DNA of 64,000 bases from Eubacterium plexicaudatum ASF492 (GTDB taxonomy: Bacteria > Bacillota > Clostridia > Lachnospirales > Lachnospiraceae). Below are positions 34,962 to 44,078 of this stretch, one piece after another; position 1 is the stretch's first letter; each line of letters begins with the position of its first letter. The notes beneath the pieces are model-generated. The model searched no databases. It saw only the letters and a list, made by a program, of their open reading frames with translations, and was not told the origin of the DNA. The DNA lies in NCBI RefSeq assembly GCF_000364225.2, contig NZ_AQFT02000001.1, positions 372,001-436,000 on the forward strand. Direction: 5' to 3'. The translations under genes and the position numbers were made by a program.

Positions 34962-36764
34962 GTAACTGTTCAGCACCCCGTTAAGGGCACATTGATTTTT
35001 GGACAAAACAGAGAAAATAAAATTTCTGTTTCGTCATTGCTTTAGTGTAAAAAGTGGATAACTTTCTAGTATAACTGCCAAGTGTTTTTGGGCTGTGGAT
35101 TACTGAAACATAATTCCCCAGTTGTATCACAGATAACAGAGTAATTGTGGATTTTATCCGAGTGTTACCGGCAATTATCTCTTGTTTTTTACTGTTTATC
35201 CACCGTCATTTTGACAGTATATCAAAACGACACGATTCGCTTTTTGGACCATTTTCCGTTAAAATAGAAGTATCAAATTTAACGGAAGAAGGTGGTCTGA
35301 ATGCCAGTAAATGTTACACTTGAAATGGTTCAGCAATTGCTTGAACAGAATGCTTCATTGCTCAGGCAAAATGAAATTCTCACAGCAACTATTGCTGAGT
35401 TAAATCAGACCATACAGGAACTGAAGGAACAGATTAATAAGAACTCCAAAAACAGTTCCAAACCACCTTCAAGTGATGGCTATAAAAAACCTGCTCCTAA
35501 GAGTCTGCGCAAACCATCCGGAAAAAAGGTCGGTGGACAGGATGGACATCAGGGGATACATTTAGCGGTAATAACAGCTCCGGATGAAATAGTCAAACAT
35601 ATGCCCTCCGCATGTAAAGGATGCCAGCATTATCAGATGTGCAAAGGCACTGCATGTATTGCGGAGAAACGCCATGTTATTGACGCAGTTGTTAAAGTCA
35701 ATGTAACGGAGCATCAGGCGCTGGAACTTCCAGTCTGTATGCTGCATGGAGATACCCGCACAGGTGCTTTCCCTTCTGACGTAAAAGCAACCGTACAGTA
35801 TGGTGAAAACCTTCAGGCATTAGCTGTTGCACTAAATACCGTAGGCGCAGTCAGCATCAAACGTACCCATGAGATTCTTTCCGGAGTATTTAACATTCCG
35901 ATTGCAACAGGAACGGTCAGCAGCATGGTAAAAAGATGCGCTGACAGTCTGAGTGAAACAGTAGGTAAGATCAAGGATAAGATGATCGGTTCTGCGCTTG
36001 GACATTTCGACGAAACCGGAACCAGAGTGGATAAAAAACTCTGGTGGGTTCATGGTGCCTCAAACTGTGAATACACCTATCTTGATATCAGTCCCAAACG
36101 TGGAACTGCAGGTATGGGGCAATGCGGCGTTCTTCCGGAATTCAAAGGGATTGCCATGCATGACTGCTGGGCTTCCTACTGGAATTATCCGGATATTCAG
36201 CATGCAGTCTGCTGTGCCCATCTTCTCCGTGAATTAACGGGGATTGATGAAAATCATCCGGATCAGAAGTGGGCATCTGCATTTATAGACCTTTTACTGG
36301 AAATGAAAAAGGCCAAAGAGAAAGCTGTAGAGAAGGGAAAGGACTCTCTGAGCTATTATCATTATCGTAAGTTCGATAAGAAGTATGATGAACTTATCGA
36401 ACAGGCCCGGAAGGAAAATCCACTTACCGAAACCACGGAGAAAAAACGTGGACGGAAGAAAAAAGGAAAAATCCTTGCCCTGGCAGAACGCCTTGCAAAT
36501 TACAAGGCCTCAGTCTGCCTTTTTATCCATAACTTCCATGTCCCGTTTGATAACAACCAGGCGGAACGAGATCTGCGGATGATAAAGGTGAAAACCAAAG
36601 TATCCGGATGCTTCCGAACTGAGGAAGGTGCCAGAGATTATCTAAAATCATGTCCTATGTTGGCACAGCACATAAGCAGGGATACAATGCTTACGAAGCA
36701 ATCAGAAATGCAATCTCAGGTCATCCTGATTTCATCTTTGAATAAGGGGGTTCTGAATAGTTAC
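34962..36764 (+). mobile_element. IS66-family element (single-gene type) nested in the IS
   Basis: The inverted repeats are GTAACTGTTCAGCACCCC (left) and GTAACTATTCAGAACCCC (right, other strand). The 8-bp duplication AATAAATA (34954-34961 and 36765-36772) is exact. It is 1803 bp with only a tnpC-type gene, as in the ISBst12 subgroup. Confidence 0.93.
35301..36745 (+). CDS. tnpC: IS66 (ISBst12-like) transposase, frameshift near 3' end
   Basis: The N-terminus is a coiled coil ending in NKNSKNSSKPPSSDGYKKP, the mark of this subgroup. It is followed by a zinc motif (CKGCQHYQMCKGT), the core ALGHFDETGTRVDKK, MHDCWASYWNYPD, CCAHLLREL and DNNQAERDLRMIKVK. At A-run 36644-36647 one missing base shifts the end; with it the protein ends SYVGTAHKQGYNAYEAIRNA... 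at 36745. Without it the frame runs on wrongly to 36914. Confidence 0.88.
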
Positions 36765-36939
36765 AATAAATATAAAAATAACGGTACAGTCTACCAATTA
36801 GATTATTTTCGTTGTATAATAAGTCTGACGTACAAGGTCACTCTCTTTCGTATAGTTTTGTATGCAAACTTATTATACATGAGAAAGTACCTTGTGCGTT
36901 ATTTTATTTTTTAAAAAGTTGTAAAGTGGTGATTTTATA

Positions 36940-37016
36940 GTGTTTTCACGCTTATAGAATCGTGAAAGAAAATTGCCTGACATTGCCCTGTTCTTCAGCA
37001 GGGATTCCGTTTCACT
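36940..37016. other. Short intergenic remnant
   Basis: No gene seen. It lies between the outer IS and mobC, where a relaxase gene would be expected in an intact mobilizable element. Confidence 0.4.
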
Positions 37017-37358
37017 TTACTGCTTCATGTACGGCTGTTTTGAGAGCATGGATTTTTGTGTATCCCATACTTGTTTCATCAGCTCTTTGACTTCCTTTAC
37101 ATCGGCGGCATAGACGTTTCCTGTGGCGTTCATGCGTTTCGCTATCTGGTTCAGATTGTTGCCGATTTTAGCAAGCGCAGCATTGTATTCCCGAAGCTCT
37201 GAATAATCAATGTCATAGACGTAGCCATACAGAATCTGATGCCGCAGGAAAGAGGATTTATCCCTCATGCCGGAGACTTTGACTTTCTGCTCCAGTATGT
37301 ATTGCTCATCGTCACTTAGATATATTTTTAACTCGTTTTTGCGTTCTCTGTTTGCCAT
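37017..37358 (-). CDS. mobC: Mobilization protein MobC
   Basis: A 113-residue protein with a ribbon-helix-helix N-terminus (KNELKIYLSDDEQYILEQKV) and the MobC signature LREYNAALAKIGNNLNQIAKRMN. It binds oriT as part of the relaxosome. AGAAAGGACG precedes the ATG. A relaxase normally follows on the same strand; here the IS block at 33653-36931 stands in that place, so the mobilization module is incomplete. Confidence 0.85.
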   Translation of the reverse strand: MANRERKNELKIYLSDDEQYILEQKVKVSGMRDKSSFLRHQILYGYVYDIDYSELREYNAALAKIGNNLNQIAKRMNATGNVYAADVKEVKELMKQVWDTQKSMLSKQPYMKQ

Positions 37359-37565
37359 TTTTACGTCCTTTCTGTAATGGGATTATGAAAGAATTTTACA
37401 CTATCTTCTATCCCGTTGAGGGGGATATTCGTGCAGAAAAATGAGTGAAAAAATGAGAAATTCCGGCAGGGCATTTCATGGATTTTTGAGCGCAGAGGGG
37501 CTAGGGGGAAACTTCCCCTACAAGCATTTTTTTCAAGTTTCCGTCCTTTGGAAAATTGGAAAAAT

Positions 37566-37668
37566 CAGCCTGTGAGGGAACACAGGCAGTGCTTGCTATG
37601 ACGTTATACCGACTTTTTCGGTAACGCTGATAAATACAGGATTTGTTCAAAAAAAGTCGGTATAACTT
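37566..37668. other. Inverted repeats, candidate oriT
   Basis: GTTATACCGACTTTTT (37603-37618) pairs perfectly with AAAAAGTCGGTATAAC (37651-37666). A smaller CCTGTG/CACAGG pair lies at 37569-37586. The region is noncoding and upstream of mobC, where an origin of transfer would be. Confidence 0.5.
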
Positions 37669-37974
37669 TTCCCGTTTTTGAAAAAATAACCAAACTTTTT
37701 GAGGAAGGTAGCCATAGGGGAACATTACTTTTTCTATAATACCCACAGGGAATCAAACAGCGGAAGGAGGTGAAACATGAAGGACAACGCATTCCAGCGG
37801 CGGCGTGATATAGAGCGTATGCTGCTGTCGGGGAAAAAGCTGACCACATCGGAAATGATGAAGATGTACGGTGTCGGCAGGAAAGCCATACGCAGGGATT
37901 TTGACATCATAGGCGAGGAACTCCCCGTTATCACAAAGCAGGGATATGACGGAGGCTATCTCCTTGCGGACGGT

Positions 37975-39426
37975 CTTAACTTGACCCACAATTATAACAT
38001 ATATTTCGATAAGCAAGTAATGAGCAAAGAACCTCTAAGCCCTGACAAATAGAACGTGCTCCGGGCATACCATCGCTCGGAGCACCTTTTATTCCACTCA
38101 GAATCCCTAAATCATAAATCGCCTCTTTCAGTGTATATGTTTCAGGAATTTCTTTTGTTTTTCTTGCACAGCAGTATAATATTTTCCATTCTTCTTTATC
38201 AAACACAATTTCACTCGAGATTTCCGGACATATTTTTCCTAAATAAGTCAAATTTAGTATCTGCAGTGCGATAACCGAATATAGTAATGTTAAAAATTTT
38301 AATCTCTCATATTCCCTCGCCTGATTTTTCTCTATTTTGCATCCACTTTTTAAGATGAAATGAAAACGTTCTATTTTCCATCTGTGTGCATAACATTGTA
38401 TCAGCTTTTCTATATCTTTTTCGTTTTTTACTCTTACCGTTGTTAGCAGAAACCATTCGGTTCCTTTTTTTCCGGATTCATGTACATAAATTGCTGTTAG
38501 TACAAGTTTTTCTCGTATATGTTTTTCTGTTCTCCTTTTTGGACAGTGAACCACAACCTCTTTATAATGATAATCCATTTTTACATTTCTGGCTGGAATG
38601 TGTTCTTTGGGATTCCTGCCCATCCTGACAACCATACTTCCAGCCACAGGAGACTGGTGGAGTTCATGAAAAATCTTTTTTCCGTCATCCACCATGCGGT
38701 TTTGCACTAGCCGAATCAGAAAATTTTCTCCCAAATCTGCAGCGTTCGAAAAAAATTCATAAAAATCTCCTTCACGGTCACATACTGTCAATACCGGAAT
38801 ATCTTCTGCAACCCTCTGATGAATTTCGTTCATTGTATGAATCCATCGGTAGCTCTCTTTTTCTTCTATTGGCCTGGAACGTTTTTCATCTTTTGTTCCA
38901 GAGTCATCCCTGCGTACATCCCTCGTATGTATTTCCTGATAAAGAAGGCCCAGGGGAATTCCCTGGTCTGTGGCCGCTATACAAGAATGTACAAGCATTC
39001 CCCTCTGTTCCGTACTGCAATGGTATCCCATTCCTTTGATTGCTTTCCGGTTTCCAAATCCAACAGATGTGGTATCCTGAATGGCAAGTATCCAATCTGC
39101 ATCCGCATGTTTCATTTTTTCTACAGTTGCCCTAGATACACTATCCAACAGTTCATCCCTGGATACATCCTTATTACTAAAGAAGCGATACGCTGCTTTT
39201 GCAGAACTTCTGGATCCGGCTGCAGCCCAGGTGGATTTATCTGGCGCTGCAGCAAATGCATCCATAATTTTAAAAAAACGTGATTTCAAACGCTGATCAA
39301 CAAATTTTACATCTACAAATTCCGTTTCCCAATTCGTATATTCTGCCGTCATACGGATCACCTCTTTTTCTTTAGTATAGCATAGAAACAAGAGGATATC
39401 CATATAAACTTGTGGGTCAAGTTAAG
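37975..39426 (-). mobile_element. IS4-family insertion sequence, 1452 bp
   Basis: Perfect 17-bp inverted repeats CTTAACTTGACCCACAA. A 9-bp target duplication GCGGACGGT flanks it (37966-37974 and 39427-39435). One complete transposase gene on the minus strand. Recent, to judge by the exact repeats. Confidence 0.95.
37976..39352 (-). CDS. IS4-family transposase
   Basis: A Tn5/IS4-type DDE transposase of about 458 residues. SRSSAKAAYRFFSN at the N-terminus, WILAIQDTTSVGF (first Asp), VLTVCDREGDFYEFF (second Asp) and the YREK signature YAHRWKIERFHFILKSG with the Glu. The start ATG 39352 has AGAGGTGATCC before it; a longer frame upstream has no site. The gene is open and probably active. Confidence 0.92.
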   Translation of the reverse strand: MTAEYTNWETEFVDVKFVDQRLKSRFFKIMDAFAAAPDKSTWAAAGSRSSAKAAYRFFSNKDVSRDELLDSVSRATVEKMKHADADWILAIQDTTSVGFGNRKAIKGMGYHCSTEQRGMLVHSCIAATDQGIPLGLLYQEIHTRDVRRDDSGTKDEKRSRPIEEKESYRWIHTMNEIHQRVAEDIPVLTVCDREGDFYEFFSNAADLGENFLIRLVQNRMVDDGKKIFHELHQSPVAGSMVVRMGRNPKEHIPARNVKMDYHYKEVVVHCPKRRTEKHIREKLVLTAIYVHESGKKGTEWFLLTTVRVKNEKDIEKLIQCYAHRWKIERFHFILKSGCKIEKNQAREYERLKFLTLLYSVIALQILNLTYLGKICPEISSEIVFDKEEWKILYCCARKTKEIPETYTLKEAIYDLGILSGIKGAPSDGMPGARSICQGLEVLCSLLAYRNICYNCGSS

Positions 39427-39596
39427 GCGGACGGTGTGGGGCAGCACCAGAACACGCTCACGCAGGAACAGCTGGAATGTTTGGAAAAAGTTGCTGTGAC
39501 CTGTGGTTCAGATGACAGGAAGATTGTCCTGTCAATCATACATGAATTTGGACCGTACTGCGGAAGTTTTACATAGAAAATGACGGGAGGCGTGGC

Positions 39597-39926
39597 ATGG
39601 ACACTGCACACCGGAGAATGGAAATCATCAGCATTTTATCCGCCAGAGGGCATACGACAATGAGGGAGCTTGCATGGGAACTGGATGTTTCAAGGCGCAC
39701 GATAATGAATGACGTTATCGCACTGTCTTTTGATTACCCTGTCTACACAAAGCCGGGCGAAGGCGGCGGGGTTTTCATCACAGAAAATTACAAGCCCTAT
39801 ATCAACACACTCACGCTGACGGAACAGAAAACCTTATGCGGCTTATATGATAAAGCAGAGGGGAAAGAGAAAGAAATCCTTTTTCGCATCATTCACAAAT
39901 ACGGTGCAGACAAGCTGAAAATTTAG
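39597..39926 (+). CDS. HTH (DeoR-type) regulator
   Basis: A 109-residue protein: RRMEIISILSARGHTTMREL, then AWELDVSRRTIMNDVIAL is the helix-turn-helix, followed by a short wing (GEGGGVFI) and a helical tail. GGGAGG precedes the ATG. It lies 20 bases after its split paralogue. Such pairs occur in Clostridia mobilizable elements, probably regulating replication or transfer genes. Confidence 0.8.
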   Translation: MDTAHRRMEIISILSARGHTTMRELAWELDVSRRTIMNDVIALSFDYPVYTKPGEGGGVFITENYKPYINTLTLTEQKTLCGLYDKAEGKEKEILFRIIHKYGADKLKI

Positions 39927-40170
39927 GGCAGATACATAAAAACTGACAATCAAAACTGAATACATAAATCCCACATATGATTCTGCAATTCTTCCCGATT
40001 GATTGCAGAAAGTTTTCAAGGGATTTTGAATTATTTTTCATTAACACAGCGCAAGGGCAGTCACAGACTTATGGGAAAAGTCTGGGCTGTCCTTTTTGTG
40101 CGTTTAAGGAGGGCGCACAACGTCCGGTGGACGTTGGCTCTGCGCCGACCGGAACGGAGAGGAGAAATTT
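39927..40170 (+). other. Intergenic upstream of replication genes
   Basis: No gene that I trust. GGGCGCACAACGTCC / GGACGTTGGCTCTGCGCC (about 40110-40139) forms a GC-rich hairpin just before the replication operon, possibly an attenuator or part of the origin. Confidence 0.4.
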
Positions 40171-40934
40171 ATGGCAAAGAGGTATTACTGGCTGAAACTG
40201 AAAGCGGACTGGTTTTCAGACAAGCGCATCAAGAAGCTGCGCTCCATAGCGGGCGGCGATACGCATACGATTATCTATCTGAAAATGATGCTGCTGTCGT
40301 TAAAAGACGAGGGGAAACTTTACTTTGAGGGCGTGGAGGACAACTTCGCTTCGGAGATTGCCCTTGCGCTTGATGAGGATGCAGAGAACGTGAAGCTGAC
40401 GCTTGCGTTTTACAGCGGCATGGGCTGATAGAAATCGGCGATGATGACGAGTACCAGCTAACGGAAGTGCCGACAATCATCGGCTCGGAAACAGCTTCGG
40501 CTATGCGTGTGAGGGAGCATAGGGAGAGGAAAAAGCAGGCTGTCGGAAATGACAGGCTGTTACAATGTAACACGAATGAAACGGGTGGTAACAATCTGAA
40601 ACAGATTTGTAGCGTAGAGAGAGAGTTAGAGATAGAGAGAGATAAAGAGATAGAGAAAGAGGGAGAGGGAGAGAAAGAAACACCCGCCCACGCCACTTAT
40701 GGGAGATTTAATAATGTTTTTCTTTCTGATGCGGAGATTAACGGTCTGAAATCGGAACTGCCCGGCAAGTGGGAATATTATATTGACCGCTTATCCATGC
40801 ATATCGCTTCAAGCGGGAAACAGTACCATAACCATGCCGCCACGATTTACAAATGGGCGCAGGAGGACGCTGACAAGGCAGTGCCAAAGAAAGGGATACC
40901 TGATTATTCATACAGTGAGGAGGACAGCTTATGA
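40171..40934 (+). CDS. Replisome-organizer-type replication protein (one frameshift)
   Basis: The N-terminus KRYYWLKLKADWFSDKRIKK is that of phage/ICE replisome organizers. A G-run at 40422-40424 lacks one base; restored, it reads LIEIGDDDEYQLTEVP, a charged linker (ELEIERDKEIEKEGEGEKE) and a C-terminal DnaD-like part (YYIDRLSMHIASSGKQYHNH, then AATIYKWAQED). Its stop overlaps the helicase-loader start by ATGA. It probably recruits the loader to the element origin. Confidence 0.75.
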
Positions 40935-41779
40935 ACGGTTTAACGGATACGGTTCTGAAAATGATGGATACCACGCAGGAGCCGGAGGATTACAAAGGGG
41001 AGGACGGTTTACTGTACTGTGGGAAATGCCACAAGCCTAAAGAAGCATATTTTCCTAAAGGCAGGGCTTTATTCGGGCGTGACCGGCACCCGTCTGAATG
41101 CGACTGCCGCAGGGCAGAACGTGAAAAACGTGAGAAAAAAGATGCGGATGAAAAACACAGTGCCGAAGTGGAACGTCTGAAACGGGAAGGCTTTTCCAAT
41201 CCTGCCATGCGTCACTGGACTTTTGAAAATGACAACGGGAAATGCCCGCAGATAGGGAAAGCGCACTCTTATGTGGAAAAGTGGGAAACGGTACGGGCTG
41301 AAAACCTCGGCTACCTGCTGTGGGGGAATGTCGGATCGGGGAAAAGCTATTTTGCAGGCTGTATTGCCAACGCCCTCATGGAGAAGGAAATACCCGTCTG
41401 CATGACGAACTTTGCGACAATTTTGAACAACATTTTCTACGGCTCGGAAAACAGGAATGAATACATCGTAAAGCTGTGTTCCTATCCCCTGCTTATCCTT
41501 GATGATTTCGGCATGGAGAGAGGTACAGAATACGGACTGGAACAGGTATACAACGTGATTGACAGCAGGTATATCAGCAAAAAGCCGCTGATTGCAACGA
41601 CAAACCTTACGCCGGAGCAGCTTAGGAATCCGGAGGACGTGCCGCACGCACGCATTTATGGCAGGTTGCTTGAAATGTGTGTGCCTGTCCGCTTTACGGG
41701 TGGCGATTTCCGCAAAATAACGGCACAGCAGAAAATGGAACGTCTTAAAAAGCTGATGGAGGGAGGCGAAAGCCAATGA
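40931..41779 (+). CDS. DnaC/IstB-like helicase loader ATPase
   Basis: A 282-residue AAA+ protein. A cysteine motif near the N-terminus (CGKCHKPK and CDCRRAE) leads to Walker A WGNVGSGKSYFAGC (about residue 135) and Walker B LLILDDFGMERGTEY (about 195), with a sensor LIATTNLTPEQL. This is the usual partner of the replisome organizer in Tn916-like and phage replication modules. Overlaps both neighbours by ATGA. Confidence 0.88.
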   Translation: MNGLTDTVLKMMDTTQEPEDYKGEDGLLYCGKCHKPKEAYFPKGRALFGRDRHPSECDCRRAEREKREKKDADEKHSAEVERLKREGFSNPAMRHWTFENDNGKCPQIGKAHSYVEKWETVRAENLGYLLWGNVGSGKSYFAGCIANALMEKEIPVCMTNFATILNNIFYGSENRNEYIVKLCSYPLLILDDFGMERGTEYGLEQVYNVIDSRYISKKPLIATTNLTPEQLRNPEDVPHARIYGRLLEMCVPVRFTGGDFRKITAQQKMERLKKLMEGGESQ

Positions 41780-41970
41780 AAGAAGTTCCGATTTGGGAAA
41801 AGAGTAATCTAAGTCTGGAAGAAGCTGCCGCTTATTCAGGGATTGGTGTAAATAAGCTACGTGAGCTTACCAACGAGAGAAACTGCCGCTTTGTTTTGTG
41901 GGTTGGCAATAAGCGATTGATCAAACGCCGCCTGTTCGATCAGTATATCGAGAGCGAGTATTCTATCTGA
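41776..41970 (+). CDS. xis: Excisionase of ICE2
   Basis: A 64-residue Tn916-type Xis: NLSLEEAAAYSGIGVNKLRE, then FVLWVGNKRLIKRRLFDQYI. It overlaps the loader stop (ATGA). It should steer the adjacent integrase towards excision. Confidence 0.88.
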   Translation: MKEVPIWEKSNLSLEEAAAYSGIGVNKLRELTNERNCRFVLWVGNKRLIKRRLFDQYIESEYSI

Positions 41971-42089
41971 TTTAGCTATTTGACTTATTTCTCACAGTTT
42001 TATGAATCTGATGGTGTAAATTTGGCTTTGGTATGGTACAATGGATGAGTCATATCAAGGCTCTTTCCACCACGGAAAGGAGTTTGAAA

Positions 42090-43289
42090 ATGTCTGAGAA
42101 ACGAAAAGACAATAAAGGACGAGTCTTAAAGACAGGAGAGAGCCAGAGAAAAGACCTGATTTATCAGTACCGCTATACGGATATCCACGGAAAACGGCAG
42201 ACCATTTATTCCTCTGATTTGAAGGAACTGCGGGAAAAGGAAAAGGTAATCCAGAGGCAGCTTGACGATGGAATTGACTATGCAGCCGGAGAAGTTACCG
42301 TTATTGCCCTCTTGGAACGCTATATCAGCTTGAAGCAGGGTGTACGCTACAATACCAAAGTCGGATATAATTTTGTTCTTAATCTGATTAAGAAAGAAGA
42401 TTTCGGCTACCGGCAGATAAGGGATATTAAGGTATCTGATGCCCAGCAGTGGATTATGAAGTTGCATGATGACGGAAAAGGATACAGCACTATTACAAGC
42501 GTCAGGGGCGTTGTAAAACCTGCTTTTCAGATGGCATATAATGAGGACATTATCCGCAGGAATCCATTTGATTTTAAGCTGGTAGACGTTGTTCCGAACG
42601 ATTCGCAGAAGCGTATCGCCATGACAGAGGAACAGCAGGAACTTTGGATGGGGTTTATCCGTGAAGATAAAACCTATGCAAAGTATTATGATGAATTTGT
42701 CGTGCTGTTGGGAACGGGAATGCGTGTCAGCGAGTTTTGCGGTTTGACAAAGAGCGATCTGGATTTTGACAGCCGGAAAATCCGTGTGGATCATCAGCTT
42801 GTCAGGGAACGGGGCGGAAAATATTATGTTGAGAAAACAAAGACCGAGTGCGGATGCCGCTTTATTCCTATGACAGAGGAAGTCTATCAAAGCCTGAAAA
42901 AAATCCTTACCCGTCGTAAGAATTTAAAGACAGAAATAATTGTAGACGGATACAGTGGATTCCTCCTGCTGGACAAGGATGATAAACCGAAAGTAGCGTT
43001 GCATATCGAAAATGAAATGCGGTGGGCAATGAAGAAATATAAGAAGCTGCATCCGGACAATCCATTGCCACATATTACGCCCCATGTATTCCGACACACA
43101 TTCTGTACCAACATGGCAAATGCAGGCATGGATATTAAGACTTTGCAGTATGTGATGGGGCATTCGGACGTAGGCGTTACGCTGAATGTATATACCCATG
43201 CAAGCTATGATCGGGCGGCGGAGCAGATGGCAAAAATCTTGGACTTCAAAGAAGCGGATATGCATGGAAAACAGAGAAAATCAGGTTGA
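42090..43289 (+). CDS. int: Tyrosine recombinase (ICE2 integrase)
   Basis: A 399-residue Tn916-type integrase. ATG 42090 has GGAAAGGAG before it. An N-terminal arm-binding domain (about 1-60), a core-binding domain (VTVIALLERYISLKQGVRYN) and a catalytic domain with Arg in TGMRVSEFCGL, HVFRHTFC and Tyr in GHSDVGVTLNVYTH. It is a homologue of the ICE1 integrase, in keeping with use of the same target gene. It lies about 170 bases from the right attachment core. Confidence 0.95.
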   Translation: MSEKRKDNKGRVLKTGESQRKDLIYQYRYTDIHGKRQTIYSSDLKELREKEKVIQRQLDDGIDYAAGEVTVIALLERYISLKQGVRYNTKVGYNFVLNLIKKEDFGYRQIRDIKVSDAQQWIMKLHDDGKGYSTITSVRGVVKPAFQMAYNEDIIRRNPFDFKLVDVVPNDSQKRIAMTEEQQELWMGFIREDKTYAKYYDEFVVLLGTGMRVSEFCGLTKSDLDFDSRKIRVDHQLVRERGGKYYVEKTKTECGCRFIPMTEEVYQSLKKILTRRKNLKTEIIVDGYSGFLLLDKDDKPKVALHIENEMRWAMKKYKKLHPDNPLPHITPHVFRHTFCTNMANAGMDIKTLQYVMGHSDVGVTLNVYTHASYDRAAEQMAKILDFKEADMHGKQRKSG

Positions 43290-43452
43290 GAAGTACACGA
43301 ATCTACTACACCAATTACTACACCATTTGCCCGTAAATTTGCGTAGATTTATAACGGATTACGCAGATCAAGGGTAAAAAACCAAAAATGAAAAAAGCGC
43401 CTGAAAGCTTGAAATATCAAGGTTTGAAGGCTTATGAAGGGATATAAAAGAT
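43290..43452 (+). other. ICE2 right end, arm-site repeats
   Basis: CTACTACACCAA then TTACTACACCATTTGCCC at about 43303-43332 are direct repeats of the kind bound by the integrase arm domain; the left end of ICE2 has one more (CTACTACACCATTTTTG, about 24690). Confidence 0.55.
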
Positions 43453-43917
43453 ATGATTAAAATACTTTTCGTCTGCCACGGCAACATCTGCCGCAGTCCA
43501 ATCGCCGAATACGTAATGAAAGACTTAGTTCAAAAACACCACCTGGAATCCGATTTCGAAATCGCGTCGGCTGCCACCAGCACGGAGGAAATAGGCAATC
43601 CGGTTTATCCGCCTGCGAGGGATGAACTTCGCAGGCATGGTATTGGCTGCAGCGGACATCACGCAAGACAGGTGACAAAAGCAGACTACGACTATTATGA
43701 CTATTTAATTGTTATGGACCGTATGAATGTCCGGAATCTGAACAGAATTATCGGCAGTGATCCGCAGGGGAAGGTCAGCAAACTGCGCAGCTTTGCGGGA
43801 ATTGCAGGCGATATTGAAGATCCGTGGTATACGGGGGCGTTTGACGAGGTGTATGACCAGATTTTGGAAGGGTGTCGTGCATTACTTGTGCAGTTGTATC
43901 CAAATTGTGAACTTTAG
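43453..43917 (+). CDS. Low-molecular-weight protein tyrosine phosphatase, ICE target gene
   Basis: A 154-residue LMW phosphatase. The P-loop CHGNICRSP (C-x5-R-S, Cys residue 8) is at the N-terminus and the general acid loop DPWYTGAFDEVY near residue 117. Length is normal for the family. Codons 3-11 are the attachment core, and the element supplies the upstream region, so each integration rebuilds the gene start. AAAAGAT before the ATG is a weak ribosome site. Known roles include control of tyrosine phosphorylation, often in capsule or stress pathways; here the polysaccharide cluster is 8 kb away. Confidence 0.93.
   Translation: MIKILFVCHGNICRSPIAEYVMKDLVQKHHLESDFEIASAATSTEEIGNPVYPPARDELRRHGIGCSGHHARQVTKADYDYYDYLIVMDRMNVRNLNRIIGSDPQGKVSKLRSFAGIAGDIEDPWYTGAFDEVYDQILEGCRALLVQLYPNCEL
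43461..43484 (+). repeat. Attachment-site core, right copy
   Basis: Exact 24-bp match to 24593-24616, inside the phosphatase gene. The next base differs (C here, T in the left copy), then ATCT agrees, after which the copies diverge. Confidence 0.9.
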
Positions 43918-44078
43918 ATGAAATTTTCTTAATATCCAAAAAATACGGTATTCTTTTCGGATAAAATAGATGAAAGTAAATTTATTCTAAAAATTGGAAA
44001 GGTGCAAAGAAAAGCAGAAAATGTTTTCGTTGTGCAAAGGAAAAATGAAACGGAAGGATCAAAAGAAAGGAATACGGT

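Larger units (their letters stand above)
33653..36931 (-). mobile_element. Insertion sequence interrupted by an IS66 element
   Basis: The ends are inverted repeats CACTACTTTACAACTTT (left) and CACCACTTTACAACTTT (right, other strand). An 8-bp duplication ATTTTATA flanks it (33645-33652 and 36932-36939). Without the nested IS66 it is about 1.47 kb with one transposase gene on the minus strand. The family is probably IS4/IS701-like, not certain. Confidence 0.88.
37777..39576 (+). pseudogene. HTH regulator split by IS4 element
   Basis: The N-terminal part reads MKDNAFQRRRDIERMLLSGK then LTTSEMMKMYGVGRKAIRRD, a DeoR/HTH_11-type helix-turn-helix, to GGYLLADG. After the IS it resumes in frame at 39436 with VGQHQNTLTQEQLECLEKVA and ends GPYCGSFT. 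AGGAGGTG precedes the ATG. Restored length is about 115 residues. It is a paralogue of the next gene (39597). Confidence 0.85.
24593..43460 (+). mobile_element. Integrated element ICE2 (about 18.9 kb)
   Basis: Bounded by the two 24-bp attachment cores. Both ends carry CTACTACACCATTT-type repeats just inside (about 24689-24703 left; about 43303-43332 right), as expected for integrase arm sites. It contains mobC, HTH regulators, replication genes, xis and int, plus cargo (large AT-rich gene, two-component system with ABC exporter). No relaxase or conjugation genes are seen, so it is a mobilizable or decayed element rather than a self-transmissible one. Confidence 0.85.

Noticed and set aside
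36775..36914. C-terminal extension of the IS66 transposase to 36914
   Set aside because: It is outside the element's inverted repeat (ends 36764) and arises only from the frame error at 36644-36647.
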